Assembly: GCA_020746875.1 (NCBI GenBank)
Contig: JAGTJL010000048.1
Span: 1-64,000 of the forward strand
Direction of reading: 5' to 3'
Length of the DNA stretch: 64,000 bases
Origin: Rhexocercosporidium sp. MPI-PUGE-AT-0058
Taxonomy: Eukaryota; Ascomycota; Leotiomycetes; Helotiales
A program made the translations under genes and the position numbers. The notes under the pieces are model-generated. The model was not told the origin of the DNA. It ran no database searches and saw only the letters and a program-made list of their open reading frames with translations. Below are positions 23,377 through 35,372 of the stretch, in pieces (within the stretch, counting starts at the first letter, position 1; each line of letters opens with the position of its first letter).

Positions 23377-25287
23377 CGGAGACCGCGTTCAAAAGTCTGG
23401 AAACCTTAAGCACTTAGATTTCTATTTAGGGGGTCTGAGCGCTAAAAGCTTATTTTAAGCCCTATAACTTAAGCTGTGCCCCTTAAAACTACCCTATAAG
23501 CATAGCATAAAGCCTGTAAGCTCACTAAAAGTGATTACCCCTCGTTTATGAAGATATACTCATAGCATTACAATTTAATAAATCCTTAGCTTCTACTGAC
23601 CCTTCTTCCTCCCTTCCTCATATCTATTATCCCCTTCTAGCTTGATTATATCTTTAATATATATAGGAATCCTCTCTATCCACGCCTAAATCTTTTCTTA
23701 AGGCAAATCCTCCCAGCATTAAATCCAAGCTGTTTTCAAGTCTGCTTAAGAGGTTATAAGACCTTTTTTAATAGTCTCCTTTTTCATCCAAAACCACGTA
23801 GGCTCTATAGCATTAAGGTTAAGTGAATTACTTAACCACAAAAGCCTTATAACCTCATAGAAATCAAACACTTCTTGACTGTATCGATTCCAATGAGCTA
23901 GAGCTTTATCCTCCTAAATCAGCATGCCTAACAACTCTTTCTCACACTCTAAAGCAAAAGGAATAAGCTTAGGTTTTAAGACCTTCTCTTAATACCTATA
24001 CCAATTGATTCCGCCCGCTCCATCTTTTACCACATATGCTCCAGTATCCTTATTATACACAAACTTAGCTTTAGGGCCTAGCTGATTTCTGTCAATATAA
24101 ATGCGGTACATCCTATTCTCAAGCTCCTAAATAGCCTTGTCTTGTGCGTACCTCTCTTTATTCCTCTTATTTAAGTCTCAAGTCTTAGCTGCCTTTTTAG
24201 CTCTACTCTTAGGCTCTTATATATAATACGGGCCCTTCCTATTATAAGTAAAACAAAACCACCACATAAACTCTGAAAACCCTTTCTACTTACGGACTAC
24301 CACATGCCGATAATACGTCTCATTCTTAAGTCTCTATACCCTTCTTCTCCCTCTTACCCCACTTAGCTATACGCTAGTCTCATTAGACTATATAACTTTC
24401 TTCTAATCCTCAAGTGTTTAATCCCTATGCGTAAGACACCAATTTAGCCTAGTTATTATCTGCTTTGTCGTTAAACCTAGCTTAACTGTCCTCTTAAACA
24501 CTTTATAACTATGCTCTTTTAGTACTCTATACATAATACTACGTGAAACAAGCTTAATCCCCTTAGTCTTATTAACCTCATACGTAATACGAGCTGTTGA
24601 CTATCCCTTAGTTGTAAAGTTTTTAGTCATTATCTTAATAATAAGCTCTATTATCACAATAAAGGTTTTAGGTCTACTAGACCTAGGAGTATTATCCACA
24701 TAATGCGGCTCCACAATGTAATTTTGCCTTAACATCTAACCACGTGAAATTGCCTTAGCTCTGAGCTTCTAAATAGAGCTTTTTGACACACTAGTTTTAA
24801 CTATAATAACCTCATAGTGGACGTTATCGTCATAAAAAGTAAAAGCTCTAATTCTAGTACCAATAGTGTTGTTTTTACTAGCTTTAGAAGTAATAAAGCT
24901 AATGATTAAAGCCTTAGATAGTGCTATAATAAGTAAAAGAAGGGCAAAGGACTTAAAAGAGTGCAAATCAAACTCTAAATCACCTACGAATTCACATTCT
25001 TCTCAAATATTATTAAAAGTGATTTTAAGCTCAATAAGATCTTTAGCGGCTATTCTTGATTGAACTAGAGCCATTTTAATTAATTAAAAGGTAGGAATGT
25101 AGGAATCCCCTTAAAATTTACTCCACTATAACTAATTACTAGCTAAGCGAGCCCTGTAAGGCCCTGTAATTATAGAGCCATATCGCCTAAAAACTATTCC
25201 CTTTTAGGGACTACCCCCTGAAGCTATAGGGGCTGGTTATTAAGCCTTAAGTGCCTCAGGTTTCCAGACTTTTGAACGCGGCCTCCG
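23377..25287 (-). mobile_element. Tc1/mariner-type DNA transposon (1911 bp) with TIRs
   Basis: Ends are inverted repeats starting CGGAGACCGCGTTCAAAAGT (left) and CGGAGGCCGCGTTCAAAAGT (right, reverse strand), about 40 bp with few transitions. TA flanks both ends (23375-23376, 25288-25289). Its GC content is clearly above that of the host element, so it arrived later or suffered fewer RIP rounds. Confidence 0.9.
23593..25074 (-). pseudogene. Tc1/mariner transposase (DDE_3-like), RIP-damaged
   Basis: Reads from ATG 25074. A helix-turn-helix region precedes STARITYEVNKTKGI (near 24590-24550) and RSIMYRVLKEHSYK. The catalytic core follows with SNETSV (D-to-N at the first catalytic Asp), then EDKALAHWNRYSQEVFD, then LLWLSNSLNLNAIEPTWFWM, the counterpart of the conserved PDLNPIE motif. 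A stop at 23593-23595 closes the gene. Gln and Trp codons have become stops at several places. The overall length of about 490 codons fits fungal mariner transposases. Confidence 0.88.
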
Positions 25288-27704
25288 TAACGTACTTAAA
25301 AACGGAATTTAATACTCCGAGACCGTGACGATTAAGCTAAAGACGAGCAGAGTAAGTACGGCTAATAAGTTGCAAATCTCTAGCTTTTCTATATTTTTTT
25401 TACGCTTTTAATTCTTTATATTATAAATACTTTATTCCTGATTAAATTATCGGTCCTTGGAAATCAGCGGTCGAGTTATCGCGAGCTTAAAATTTAACGT
25501 AAAAGTTATTATTAAACTTTATAAATTCTCTCGATCGACAGCTGCTAAGTCTAAGCTCTTATGCTGCCTGAGTACTAATAGCAATAACTTAATTAAGAGC
25601 AAAAGTATAAGATAGCGGATTAAATACCGTAATAAGCTAAGCTTGCTTTAAGCTATTTTAAATAACGTATTAAAGTGCTAAAATAATAACGATTTTATTT
25701 CCTCGGAGTTTCGGTCAACTAGTTCTAAGATAATAAAATAAGCAGAATTATTCCGTGCAAAAGAAGATTCTAATTAATTTGAACTACACGCCTTTTCCTT
25801 AATTATTCCGAAATCTCGCTTATTAGAATTTAAATATTATTATTATAATTCCGTTGCAGTAATAATTTTATAAAAGACTTAAATAAGTAAATAATGCCTT
25901 ATCGTAAGTATTTAAGCTATTTATAAGTATTCTTTTAACTTTATCTTTATAAGGCTGTCTTTTATTAAGCAAATTAATTAAACTTCAGGTTAAGAGCTTC
26001 TTTTAGTTAAATATTAATCTTTAGACTCTTAAACTAAGAATATTAATCGACTAAGAAAGAATATTATTACTTTCGCTCTTAAGATATATTTGCTTCTTCT
26101 TTAGACTTAGAATCCGGCTTAGCTTATACCGGCTTATAAAGGTATTCGGGGAATATTTTTATTACCCTTAAAGTTATTATAAAGTTATATTAATATAAAG
26201 TTCTTTAAAAAAGAATTTTATTTTTAAATAAAAAAGGAGTTGCTTTAGTGAAAAAGGACTTCCGGAAAGCTCGATATTATCAGTTTAAAGGTTGCTTGCG
26301 ATGTAATTAATAAAAGCTTAAAATAAGTAACGAGGTTAGAAATACTTCTTATTTTAATAAGGCAATTAAAGCTACGCCTTTATTTTAAGTCTTTAAATTG
26401 CATCGGAGAAATATTAAGATTTAGAAATTAACGATATCGAATAAGAAAGAACTTACCTTTAGTCTTCTACTTTTTTTAATTAATTAATAATAAGAAGCAA
26501 GTCGAAGGAAAGCGACGATAAAGGCGGTCTAAGATAGCTTATAACTTATTAAAGCTTTAAGGGTTATTCTCGAGAAGCTTTTACCTCGTAACTTACCGCT
26601 AGGAAAAGAAAAAGACCGCGAGAAAGATTAAGCAGCTCGAAGTTAATATATAAAGCATAATATCTCTTTTCTTTTTCTTTTAAATATAATAAATCTTAGC
26701 CGCTTATAATAATCTACTTATTTATTAAAGAATAATAAGAAGATATAATAAAAAGTTATTAAAGTATTATTAGCGCTTTTATTCGATATAATAACCGTTA
26801 AAATAAGAGAAGAAAGAATTACTTAAGATCGACTTCGTCGCTATTTAATATCGACCTATTAAAGAAGTGAAAGCAAAAAGAAGAAGATAAGAATGAAGAA
26901 AAGACTTAATTAAATTAAGAAAAGAAATGCTTTAATTAGCTTTTTTTCATTTCTTTATTATATTTCGAACCTCAAAAGTAAGAAGACCGTTCTTCGATTA
27001 TTATTTACTTTTAACTTTATATATTTATATATTTTTACTTTTTTAATATATTCTTAATATATTTCCTTTTATTTTTAATAATAATTAAAAAATTAAAAAA
27101 GTTTATAAAAGATTCGTTAAAATAAAATATAAAGAAAAAGCAAGGTCGTTAAAGATACGTTAGCTTAAGATATAAGGGAATATCGACGAATTCGACGCGG
27201 TATAAAGATTAATCTTTATTTTATAAGAAAAGTCAGTCTTTACGCCGTAAGAAAAAGAGTCGGGAATTCATTTAAGATACTAGTTATACGCCAATCTATT
27301 TTAAAAGAATTACTTTAATTTTATTAAAGCTAAAGTTTACTCGGATATAATATCTAAGAAGGCAAGTTTAGACGGCAGAAACGATACGATAGGTATTAAG
27401 AAGTATAAAAAGACTAATATAAAAGTAAAGAGACGCGTAAAGTCTCTTTAGGAATATTATAAAAAAGAGTAATAAAGTTATTAAAAAGAAAAAGAAGGAA
27501 AAAGAATAATAAAATAAAAAATAATATTTAAGGGTATTAAGCGAGACGATTGTTTGCTTCTAAAGGTGAGGTATAGGTCACTTAATATTTACTTATCTTT
27601 ACTTAAATATATTTTCTTTTAAGTATTTAGAATTTTAAAACTATAATACTAATTCTTATTTCTTTACTCGAGGTCGAGTATGAGTTTTCTAAGGGAAGGA
27701 CGCA
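25288..27704 (+). other. Element A 3' region before the 3' LTR, unidentified
   Basis: RIP-type DNA. Plus-strand segments resemble degraded coding sequence, but no domain is recognised. The last part (about 27010-27704) has a close counterpart at 48150-48833, so this region belongs to the element and is not a separate insertion. Confidence 0.5.
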
Positions 27705-27985
27705 TGTAATAGGGTTAACTTCAGAGGCCTATTTGTTACGTGATTAAGCTGTATCTTGCTGTATTTAAGATAACTTTTAAGGCAACGTTTTTCAAGTATA
27801 ATAACGATTTTTATTATTATAACTTTTCTTTCTTATTCAAATTATACCTCTCCTTTTCCTTAATAGATTATACTTCTTAAATATATAATATCTTTAATAT
27901 TCGTTAAATAAGTATTTCCTACGTTTACCCTCCGGCACTTGCTTTACTACCTTCTTGTTATGTGCTTGGTGTTTTCCCCTCCACA
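27705..27985 (+). repeat. 3' LTR of gypsy A
   Basis: Starts TGTAATAGGGTTAACTTCAG, a RIPed version of the 5' LTR start, and ends TTTTCCCCTCCACA, less mutated than the same end of the 5' LTR. Same length (281 bp) as the 5' LTR. Confidence 0.85.
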
Positions 27986-28314
27986 CTAGAGATCCGCTTA
28001 TATTACCAGCTCGAGAAATAAACGAGCTAATGCAGGGATGCCGAGTGCTAATGTATTATATATAAATAGCTTTGCGAAGACGAGCGAAGATATAATTTAA
28101 ACTTCAGACGACTTCGTCTCGCTTAGTTAAGGGCGCTTAAGGACAAGGGATTTAAGGGACAATAAATTAAGGGACAAGGGAATTCGAAGATAATGGATTT
28201 AACGATAATGTTTTAATAAATAATAGATTTAAATAAAATAATTTTAGATATAATAGTTTTAGTAATAATGTTTTAATAAATAATAGATTTAGATAAAATG
28301 GATTTAAATATAAT
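27986..28314. repeat. Right half of the split duplicated module plus degenerate minisatellite
   Basis: 27986-28200 is the reverse-complement counterpart of 7085-7288. From about 28143 to 28314 it continues as a run of degenerate units of the GGACAATGGATTTAA type, far more units than the three at 7093-7142. RIP-type changes are frequent. Confidence 0.75.
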
Positions 28315-31300
28315 TGTCAGGAGTGGAATCTAATATAAGGAAGGTCGGGGGTTTTACGGAAGGTTTGCAGGCTTAGCTTAGATCAGGTGTTAATATCGTT
28401 ATTTATTTATTTCGGAAGGGAGTAAAGAGGATTTAAAAGGCCAGAGATTAGTTTAAATTATAATTAATATATTTTAAACGTTTTGAATAATAATTTCCTA
28501 TTATTTAAACCTTATATTTTAATCTCTTTATACGGAAATAATTTATTACTTATTCGAAGCTTTCACGAAATAATTATAATAATTAAAAATAAGAAGAAGA
28601 CAGCTTTAGCGGCCAAAGGGATATTATAATTACCTTCACCTTATTTCATTAATTAATTATCGAATACTCTTCGAAATAACTTTAAAAATAATTCGCTTAC
28701 GCGTAGCGAGCAATTCTAGCGCTTTAATAAAGGTTTAGAAAGTCTTACGGATAACGACAAAAAAGGCTCGGATACCGAAAAGCTATTAAAGCTAAGCGAT
28801 AACGAATCTTAGAAATTTAAATATAAATTAAACAAAAGAAAAAAGAAAAAGTAATTTAGAACCGAATCGAAAAGTTAAAAGAAGTAATACGGGAGCAAGA
28901 GGACTTAAAGAAAAAATTAGCAAATATAATACGAAAAGAATAAAAAGAAAAAGAAGGCAAAGAATATATAAATAAAGGAAAGCGTCGACGCGCGAATACG
29001 GCCGAGGACCGCTATTATAACGAACTTACGAGACTCCTTCGAGATAATTTTAATATACGCCCGATGCCGCATCGACGAATCTTAAAGATATAAAAGGTTT
29101 TAATATATAAAAGCAAGAACGCTAAAAAGACTTAGTCTTTTATTTAAAATATTAAATAAAAGTTTTATTAAAATAAAAAAATAATATATATTTTAAATAA
29201 AATTAAAATTAATAAGTACGTTCTTGCTTTCGACGAAAAGGTAAAACGGAAATAGACCGGGTTCGAATCGAAAGTTAAGACAAACTTATTTACTTAAGAA
29301 AGGTTTAAGTAATAAATATTAAATTTAATTATAAACTCTAAAAATCGAGAGCTTGCGGTATTTAATCGGTATAAGAACGCTTAATAGCGCGAGAACGAGT
29401 CGGTAAATGATTTCATATCTTTTTTTAATAACTTAAAGTAATAACTAAAAATCAGAGATAATACGGCGAGACGACGGACTTTTTACGTTAAATTAAAACT
29501 TAAGTTAAAAAAAAAATCACTAAACTTAGTATTATTAAAATCACTAAAACCTACGAAGAGCTAGTATTTTTAGTTCGTTATATTAAAAATATTAATAAGG
29601 TAAATAATTAAAATAAACCCTAAAAGGATATTAATAAGGCTTTAAAAAAAGATAATAATCGCTTTTATAATAATAAACTATTATATATTTCTTTTTCGAA
29701 CTCAAACCGAAAGCGAGACGAGTTTAATAATATAAATTAAATCTTTATCGATATTAAGTCGGAGGCAGAAGGATTAAATAATAAAGAATGCTATTATTAT
29801 AAAAAGTCAGGCTATTTAATAATAAAATGCCCGGAAATTACGTATTATAATTATTAAAAGAAAAGATATGTTTTTTAAATTATATAAAGCTACGACGGAC
29901 GGGAAACGGATTAACTTAATCTTAATCTTTTTATTATTAATAAAATTAGACGAAGAAGAGAAACGGTAAAAGATTATAATATTAATAAAGATTCGGACTT
30001 AAGACGAGAAGGTGTGGATCGAACGAGAACTTCTTGACAGCGGTGCCGAAAATAATTGTATTTCTTAAGCGCTTATAATTAAATGCGAATGAAAGCTTAT
30101 AATTAATTAAATTAATTTAATTATAATTAAAAAAAGAAAAGTTATTATTTACGGAACTTACTTTTTATAATTATATATTATTAATAATAAAGATATTATA
30201 AAAGAGCATCGGCAGTTATATATTACTTACGACTTCGAGATTTTAAGAGTTACTTTTATCTTAGGATTTCCTTAGCTTAAAGAAATTAATTTTATTATTA
30301 ACTTTCGATCGAAGACTTAGCGGTTTCCTTTTAAAAGGAATTAAATTAATATTATTTTTATTAAGAAGTTTATAAAGAAAACTTAAAAAGATTAAATATA
30401 TTACGTCGTATTTAACGTTAAGATTATCGAAGGTACCGAGTTGCCTCCGAAATATATCGATTACTAAGAGATCTTCAGCGAAATAAGTATTAAAACGCTA
30501 CTTAAATATTATTTAATAAAATATTAAATCGACCCTAAATTTAATAAGGAATTATTATAAGGACTCGTTTACTTACTCTCCGAATCAGAGTTAATAATAC
30601 TCTGAGAATACCTTGAAGCGAGTTTAAAGAAGGGTTAAATCCAAAGGTCTATTAATCTTATAAAAGCGCTTATTTTATTTATACTTAAGAAAAGCCGAGG
30701 ACTGCGATTATATATCGATTATAAAAGGCTTAATATTATAATAATAAAGAATCGGACCTTTTTACTTTTAATTAATAAAACCCTCGACTAATTAAGACGC
30801 GCTAAAGTATTTATAAAGCTAAACTTAAAGGATGCGTATTACCGACTCCGAATTAAGTAAGGCGACAAATAAAAAACGGTATTTCGGACTTAATACGAGT
30901 ACTTTAAGTATTACGTGCTTCTTTTTAAATTTTCGAATGCTTTAGTAATATTTTAAGCTTATATTAGTTAAGTTTTAATTAGGCTAGTAAACGTTATTTA
31001 TGTAATTTATTTAAATAATATTCTTATTTTCTTTAAGAGTATTAAAGATTATACGGAAGTTATTTAAGAGGTCTTTAAAAAGCTTTATACTTATAAACTC
31101 TACGCTAATCTCAAGAAATACGCATTCGATACTAATATTATAGAGTTTTTAAGGTTTATAATAGGCCCGACAGGCATCCGAATAAATCCCTCCCGAGTCG
31201 AAAGTATTTAAAAGTAGCCTTTATTTAAGTCGTGGCAAGATATATAAGTATTCTTAAAGTTTATTAACTTTTACCGTCGTTTTATTTATAATTATATAAA

Positions 31301-34200
31301 AGTTATTTAATTTATTATTAATTTATTAAAAAGAATACAAAAAGGAAGGAAAACGGAGCTATTTCGATTCCTTCGCGCAGCTATTACGGCGTTTTTAATC
31401 TTACGAGAGAGATTCTCTTAAGCTTCGATTTTTCGCTACTTCGACTTTTAATTAAAGATTTAAATAAAAATAAATGCTTCGAAATTCGCTATTAATAGAA
31501 TCTTATTTTAATTATTTAATAGCGGTACGGAGGCTCGATAGTATTTTATCGCATTCTACTCGAAGAAGCTCTCTTTTATTAAGTAATAATATAAAGTTTA
31601 TAACGAGGAATTAATAGTAATAATATATATATTTAAGTAATAGAGTCAATATCTCTAAGGTATAAGATTATATTAAGCATATTACCGTATTCGGTATAAA
31701 GCATACCTTTCCATAACTCAACTGCCTTCGCATAAAGCTCCGGCTTCCGTGCTTTGAACCTCGGAAGCTTTAAGCTTCCGGTAAAGGGTTATTCAGGGCT
31801 AAAACAGTGGCTTTCAGAAGCCTTAAGCTTCCGTGTTTTAAACCTCGGAAGCCCTGGTGATATAAAGCTAGTCTTGATACAAAGCTAGTCTTAATATAAA
31901 GCTAGTTCTAAAACCAAGCTAGTTTTAATATAAAGCTAATAACCGATGCGAGAGCAAATAGCCGATGCGAGAGCTAAATAGCTTGGCGCCTAAAAGTAGT
32001 TATATAGACCTAGTTTCCCCCGAAGTAATGGAATCATCATTCACACCAAATCTCTTCTTTTCATAAGGCGCTTTCGATATTATTACGGTCCGAATAGATT
32101 ATTATAATCTTAAATACTTTATAATAAAACAGAGGCTTACTGGACGGCAAGTAAAGTAAGTTAATAAATTAGCTGAATTCGATTTTATTATTAAATATTA
32201 AATTAAAATTATAAATCCTACTAATAAGCTTTCGCGAAAACTTAACCTTAAAGACTCGGAACTTAATCGGGATGAAAACGAAAAAGAAGAGCAGTTACCG
32301 ACGTTATATTAAAAGTTACGCTTAATTACGATATTATAAAAAAGAAGGCTTTTATTAATAGTATTTCTAAGTCGGGGCTTAAATAATTTTATATTAATAA
32401 GTTATCGGATTTAAATTAAAGATTATTTATAAAGGATTTATAAAGCAGCGAAGAGCAATCGAAGGAGGCACGAGGGGCCTCCGACGAGTTTATTACTAGT
32501 ATTATTAATTATAAATTATATATATTACGACGAGTAGTAATTATACTATTATAAACCGAAATAATAAGTAGCAAACTTTCAGAATTAATTTAAAATATAA
32601 TCTTTAATTTATAAAAGGTAAATCTTTTTATAATAAATAAGACGTATAAATCGATTTTAAAAAAACGTCGAGCTAAGTCCAAAGGATATTAAAAGATATG
32701 CGAAAATAAACTATTATAATATTATAATAAGACTTATATATTACTTAAGAAATCACTTCGAAATAAAAATTTAAATATTAATTATAATAATGCCGTAATA
32801 AAACACTTCGGGTTCCGAAGAACCTTCGAATTGCTTTCGAGGAAATACTTTTAGTAAGAATTACATATAAATATTAAAAAGTATATAAGTACTTACGCAA
32901 GATATTTTAAAGAGAAACTAAGAAGATACCGACCTTACGGCGAGTTAGTCTTGTTTTTTATTCTTTGAAAACCTTAAGAAAAAGTAATTATAGATTTTAT
33001 TATAAATTTACCGCCGAGTAAAAGAATAAGTTAAATATACGATTTTATTCTTATAATCGTCGATCGATTTATAAAATTAATTCGGTATATTCTCGTAACG
33101 AAAACGATTATTATACCCGAGCTAGCCGAGCTCTTTATATAATATATATATAAGGACTTTAAATGCTTTAAGGGAATTATTACCGATAAAAGCTTTATCT
33201 TTATAAGTAAGTTTTAGTTTTTAATAATATTTTACTTTTAAGTTCGACGCCGATTTAATACCGTATTTTATCCGCAAATTAATAAAGAAACTAAACGATA
33301 AAACTAAGTCTTAGAATTTTATTTAAGAATATATTATAATTATTATTAAAATAATTAAGCCTTTAAGCTAGCTTTAACGGAATTTATATATAATAATTCG
33401 GTATATATATCTATTAGCTCGATATCTTTTTAGATATTATATAAGTTTAACTTAAAGCTTAATTCGAATATTAAGAACGACGTTTAAAAGGAAGAGGCAC
33501 TTATTATAATTAAGAAAGTAAGATTTTTATAATAAAAAAAAGAAGTATTTACGGAAAAGCTTTAAATTACTTTTGAATTTTATAAGAAATTTTATAATAT
33601 TAAATATAAAAAGATTAAGTTTTAAATTAGAAATATAATTTTATTAATTATAAAGCACCTTTAATAGTTAAAGCCTTTTCGAAAGCTTATTAGTAAATTT
33701 TTAAAGCTTTTTAAGGTTAAGAGAATTATTTATAATTACAGTTAAATATTTTAGCTCGAACTGCCCTCGACTTATTATATTTATAATACTTTTTATATAT
33801 TACTTTTAAAATTATAATAAAGACGAAAAGGAATTAAAGTTAAACTAAAAGTAATTTAAGTTTAAGAGTAAGAAGAATTCGAAGTTAAGTTTATTTAAGC
33901 TTATAAGAATACTAAGCGAAGCCGCTTATATTTAATTTATTAAAAGGGTTACTTTATTATAAATAATATTTAAGAGCTTATAAGTTATTTTATATTTATT
34001 AAAAATGCATTATAAGAATACTTAAAGAATATATTAAGCGAAAAGAAATCGAAATTACGATAAAAGTTAAAAAAAATAAAAATAATTAAGAATAAAAGTC
34101 TTTATAAACTCCGAAGGGCGCCGGAAGCAAAACGAAAGAAGCCTAAAAGTATAAATTATAATATAATAAAAAGCCTAAAAGCGCTATTTATAGCTCGAGG
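28315..34200 (+). mobile_element. Ty3/gypsy retrotransposon family B (RIPed)
   Basis: Begins at TGTCAGGAGTGG, a plausible LTR start. Plus-strand domains come in order: Gag with a zinc knuckle reading CYYYKKSGYLIIKCPE at about 29791 (second Cys and His both changed to Tyr); aspartic protease DSGAENN at about 30036; RT with LYIDYKRLN at about 30710 and YLNN at 31008-31019, where YLDD is required; RNase H resuming after the solo LTR at 32069 (LKYFIIKQRLTGRQ); integrase at about 32900-33500. The right boundary and a 3' LTR were not found; 34200 is only where recognisable sequence ends. Confidence 0.85.
31661..32063 (-). mobile_element. Solo LTR family G, copy 1, inside gypsy B, with 5-bp target duplication
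   Basis: A 403-bp insertion beginning TATAAGATTATATTAAGCAT and ending CTTCTTTTCA is flanked by TAAGG on both sides (31656-31660, 32064-32068). The gypsy B RNase H frame is cut at its left edge and resumes at its right edge. It aligns to 50565-50986 in opposite orientation. Inside are GATGCGAGAGCAAATAGCC and AAAGCTAGT short tandem units and an internal pair of CTTCCG...CGGAAG hairpins. Strand is given relative to the second copy, taking TGAAAAG as the LTR start. Confidence 0.8.
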
Positions 34201-35036
34201 CTGCCGCTAAAGGAGCGGAGACGGCGGGCTCGAAGATTTTCTTTTATATTTTCGTCTTTATCCTTATCTTTCTCTTTTTTAACCTCGCTCTCGAAGGCTT
34301 ATTAAAGTTAATATAAAAAAAATATAATATAATAATTCCGTAAGGAAGTCGTTAATTCGGTTTTGCGTAATAAAAAGTTAATAAAAGAGGTCGTCGGTAT
34401 TAATAATAGTAATAATAGTAATAAGAGCGGTAATAATAAAGCGAAGGGTAGCGGAGGCAAGACAAAAAGAAGACGAGGCGTTACCGCCGGTAAATTAAAC
34501 GGCCCGAGTAAATCGGTTTACTGCGGCTATTATAGTAATAACTAAGTCCCGAACCTCGTCGGCCGAGGCAAAACCAAAAGCGAACTTATTTTGAGTTATA
34601 AATAATTTTAAAATAAAATTATATACTTCCTTAAGGAGTTATCGAAGTTAATATAAATGCTTTAATATTTATTAATAATAAAAGAATATTAAAGTATTTA
34701 TAGCGATATACAGGGACTTTTAATCGCGGCAGCGATTATACTTAATATTATTAGCTTTTAAAAAGGTATAAACGTAATTTATTCCGTTATTAATAAAGTA
34801 GCGGGCGCAGCGGCAATAAATCGAAGCTATAACCAAAGCAAGTCGAATATATAATTTAATATAATATAATATAATATAACGAAGGAAAGACGGAGGGATA
34901 ACGAAGCTAAATTAAAAGAGAGGATAATAATATTAATTAAAAATTAAATTTATTTAAGAGCTAAAATATAAATAATTTACGGCAAAACTCGCTATATCGC
35001 TTAATTACGCGAATTACTACTGATCTAGACCCGTTT
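34201..35036 (+). pseudogene. Unidentified RIPed coding relic
   Basis: A plus-strand frame can be followed with few stops from about 34340 to 34990. It has an Asn/Ser/Lys-rich low-complexity part, then KTKRRRGVTAGKLNGPSKSV and a CGYY sequence near 34510-34540 that may be a damaged zinc knuckle (CGYC). More helical-looking sequence follows. It may be a Gag-like part of another element. ATAT repeats occur at 34855-34880. It ends where LTR F begins. No family assigned. Confidence 0.35.
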
Positions 35037-35372
35037 ATATTGTGAGAATTGGCGAGCCAATCAGGAATGAGGAAGCGCAGTAGCTGAGGACACGTGATCA
35101 AAGACAAAGTAGAATTGATTGCTTGCTTGCTTAAAGAGCTAAAAGAGCTCTTCGGTAGTTATATACAAAATAATAGCTTCTCTAAAAGCTTCTACGACTA
35201 CGTAACTAATTACGTAACTTATACAAGCTACGTAATTGAATACGAGCGTAATTTCCCGGAATACGAAGGTAATTTCCAGGCCGCGTAAGCAGTGGAAACT
35301 CCTTCGGCTATTCTAGGGTAGAATCGGCACGAGTTACCGAAGTCAAATCCAACAGCTTAATATAATCTTATA
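35037..35372 (-). mobile_element. Solo LTR family F, copy 1, with 5-bp target duplication
   Basis: About 336 bp flanked by CGTTT on both sides (35032-35036 and 35373-35377). Its core (35041-35354) aligns at high identity to the reverse complement of 47617-47931. Read on the minus strand it starts TATAAGATTATATTAAGC, a RIPed form of TGTAAG, then TGTTGGATTTGACTTCGG. It contains several TACGTA palindromes between 35195 and 35250. Little RIP outside the ends. Confidence 0.72.

Larger units (their letters stand above)
11657..27985 (+). mobile_element. Ty3/gypsy retrotransposon family A, complete with both LTRs, carrying two nested DNA transposons
   Basis: Two 281-bp LTRs (11657-11937 and 27705-27985) flank a plus-strand gag-pol. 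The target CTAG is present on both sides (11653-11656, 27986-27989), and the unoccupied site is seen at 7285-7288. After subtracting the pogo and mariner insertions, the element is about 12.6 kb, unusually long for a fungal gypsy element. Integrase ends near 22.2 kb, so several kb of readable but unidentified sequence lie between integrase and the 3' LTR. Everything is RIPed. A second partial copy lies at 48.15-53.08 kb. Confidence 0.85.

Noticed and set aside
35094..35288. 64-codon frame at 35.1-35.3 kb.
   Set aside because: It lies wholly inside LTR F and is not conserved as a frame in copy 2.
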